Shown here in pieces: positions 60,214 to 62,000 of a DNA stretch of 62,000 bases. The translations under genes and the position numbers were made by a program. Below the pieces are notes generated by a model, which had not been told where the DNA came from, did no database searches, and saw only the letters and a program-made list of their open reading frames with translations. Position 1 is the stretch's first letter. Each line of letters starts with the position of its first letter. The DNA comes from Cryptomeria japonica. Its lineage: Eukaryota; Streptophyta; Pinopsida; Cupressales; Cupressaceae. The stretch lies in assembly GCF_030272615.1 (NCBI RefSeq), contig NC_081406.1, forward strand, positions 394,838,439-394,900,438, read 5' to 3'.

Positions 60214-61270
60214 TGTTAGTATTTTGGTATGGTTTTGTCATTGATGTCAACACCTACTAAATTCACCTACTTTGGAGATCCAACAACATTCATTGGCAAG
60301 CAGTAATCTATGCAAAAGTTACTGATATATGATTAACCGACAGGATATAATGTTCATCAGTACCTGGAATGACATGGAAGACACTTGGTAATGTCAAAGA
60401 CATCATTTGAACACTTTATTTTGAAGCAATAATCATTGGTATATTCATATTTGCATATTTGCTTTTACCGGCAAATAGGTCCAGGTTATCTAGGGTTACA
60501 CTGATAGGTTTATCTTTTCCAAATCAGCATGGCACGCTATGGAGATGATTTATTATTGTTGTAAATGCATTAAGCTGACATGTTTAATTGGTTATTGCAT
60601 CGGATATTATATTATTTGTAAAATGTTTTTATTGTAATATCTTGTAGAGCCAACCTACTAAAATTGGTCTTAAGGTATGGTATAAATGTAAGATCTTATT
60701 TGTAAGATCAAGTGTGAAATGCGAAAAAGATTTGAGTGAAGGTATATGCGAGATAAAGAAGAGGCATACATGAAGACATCATTTGAAGGAGAAGTTAGGT
60801 TTTTGTAGAAGCATATCAGCATTACACTGGTACTGAATTCAACATATAAAGATGCGATTTTGTGCAATACATTCTTATTGGATTTAATCATCCAACTGTA
60901 GTCAGTGTGACTCCCATTTGTGATTGAGCAGTGAGCTCTAAGCTGTTGGCCTTTCTGCATGTGCAAACCCCTTTTTGTACACTTACTATCTGTAGTAGTA
61001 TCATCTGATTGTGGGTAAGGTTTCCCATAGTGGTTTTTCCCCTTACAGGGTTTCCACGTACAAATATTGGTGTCATGTGTTGTGGATGACTTTGTGTTTA
61101 TGTTTCATACATTAATTCTTACCGGTATAGCAATTTACTGTTAACACTATCTACTGACATACTAAACTGGTTTACTGGTATTATGTATTAAGTTGGTTAA
61201 TAAGTTTTTGATTTGAATTTATTAGACAATTGATTCACCCCCCCCTCTCAGTTGTCTCCGGGACCTAACA
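60214..61270 (+). mobile_element. Element F, 3' LTR
   Basis: 1,057 bp, TGTTAG...CTAACA. Same length as the 5' LTR. Confidence 0.95.
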
Positions 61271-61275
61271 AAATT
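61271..61275. repeat. Target-site duplication of F, right (AAATT)
   Basis: One mismatch to 54600-54604. Confidence 0.75.
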
Positions 61276-61471
61276 CAGTCAGTGACCAAAAATACAGGGA
61301 GGAATGATATCCTCACAGTGCCCTTTGTCATTGTTGTCAAAGGGGGAGAAGAATGACTGTAGTATACTGCATACTACATGTGTGAGAATCCATGGATCAC
61401 AGTAAGGGGGAGAATGATTATGTAGTATGTCGGATACTACATGAGTTGACATCAATGCCAAATGGGGAGAT
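61276..61471 (+). other. D 3' noncoding end with two stem-loops and polypurine tracts
   Basis: Purine tracts at about 61340, 61405 and 61460. After each of the first two comes a GTAGTAT/ATACTAC stem (61359-61377 and 61422-61440) with different 5-base loops. The last tract (AAATGGGGAGA) adjoins the LTR. Confidence 0.8.
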
Positions 61472-62000
61472 TGTTGGCATTGGGTTGTCATTGATGTCAA
61501 CCGGTATGGGATGACTACCAGTAGAAGAGATGTATGTCCAACACTATCATGGAGGAGTACAAGTTGAGATATCCTTGATATCACTTTGTGTTGCAGGACA
61601 CCGGTAAGGTAAGGAAGAGAATGTCATTTAGATGGATGACCACTAGTGTTACCAGTACACAAGTTGGCACCTGACTTGTATGGATGGAAAGGTAAGGTGA
61701 TCCATACTGGTGCAGTGCATCACTAGTAAGGAAAGGATGTCAACTGGTAAGTGATGTGTTCACATGAAGAAGTTATATCAACCAAGTGAGTGAGTGTTAG
61801 CCTACAAAGATCATGACTAGTGTACAAGCAGGATGAGCAGAATGCTTGGATGGTGTTTATGATGAAGAGGCGGAATGTTACCTGAATCACATCAACACTA
61901 GTGGAGAAGAATGAACAGATCATAGGTATGCTATGAAGTTGTAGAATAATAGGACTCCCACCTGATCAAGATGCAGTCATCATGAGACGCAATGACTGAT
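61472..62000 (+). mobile_element. Element D, 3' LTR (partial)
   Basis: Begins TGTTGGCATTGGG and aligns with 31366 onward. The window ends inside it. Confidence 0.88.

Larger units (their letters stand above)
54605..61270 (+). mobile_element. Element F: Ty1-copia retrotransposon, nearly complete
   Basis: Two 1,057-bp LTRs, PBS, gag, protease, integrase, RT-RNase H in copia order, and polypurine tracts. The polyprotein is broken by frameshifts near 57005 and 58085 and stops at 57635-57637 and 58309. LTR differences are mainly transitions. Inserted in D. Confidence 0.95.
31366..62000 (+). mobile_element. Element D: gag-only copia-type element (3' LTR truncated by window end)
   Basis: 5' LTR 31366-40073 (split by C), PBS 40076-40087, gag 40147-42172, noncoding 42173-42540, E, 53872-54604, F, 61276-61471, and the 3' LTR from 61472. 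Without insertions the interior is about 3.4 kb and holds no RT or integrase. The gag type (UBN2-like region, two CCHC knuckles, long coiled coil) recalls SIRE/Maximus-type copia gag. It fits a TR-GAG-like non-autonomous element. Confidence 0.82.

Overview
This is plant nuclear DNA made almost entirely of nested LTR retrotransposons. I recognise no host gene, rRNA, tRNA or CRISPR array. Very long LTRs, Tat/Ogre-like Ty3-gypsy and Ty1-copia domains, and layered insertions point to a large, TE-bloated seed-plant genome. A gymnosperm such as a conifer is my inference and is not proven by any single sequence.

Eight elements (H, A, B, G, C, D, E, F) can be separated. H (1-918) is the right end of an LTR that continues off the window. 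It sits in the left LTR of B. A (1387-15216, minus strand) also sits in B's left LTR, between CAACC target-site duplications. A has two ~4.97 kb LTRs around a 3.9 kb interior that encodes only a gag-like protein with a long acidic tail. B (919-28346, minus strand, broken by A) is Ty3-gypsy with ~4.7 kb LTRs and gag, protease, RNase H, RT, a second RNase H and integrase. Each B LTR itself carries a long decayed ORF. G (28347-31365) is the 3' part of a plus-strand element with a decayed ORF of the same general design.

D (31366-62000+) is a copia-type element with ~2.5 kb LTRs, a gag-only coding region and no pol. Its 5' LTR was split by C (32725-38949), a 6.2 kb solo LTR with GAAGG target-site duplications and a ~1.1-kaa decayed ORF related to the one in B's LTR. 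D's interior was split twice more. E (42541-53866) is Tat/Ogre-like, has lost RT by an internal deletion, and carries a large field of 21-bp repeats. F (54605-61270) is a nearly complete copia element with an intact RT-RNase H ORF.

All coding regions are decayed, and most in-frame stops are TAG. Sister-LTR comparisons show CAG-to-TAG changes in both directions, as expected from deamination at methylated CHG sites. The most unusual signals are the LTR-encoded ORF family (B, C, G), the position of B's second RNase H upstream of RT, PBS-like motifs at both inner LTR borders of A and B, the 128-bp repeat array of C that shares a module with A, the 21-bp repeat field of E, and duplicated polypurine/stem-loop modules at copia 3' ends.
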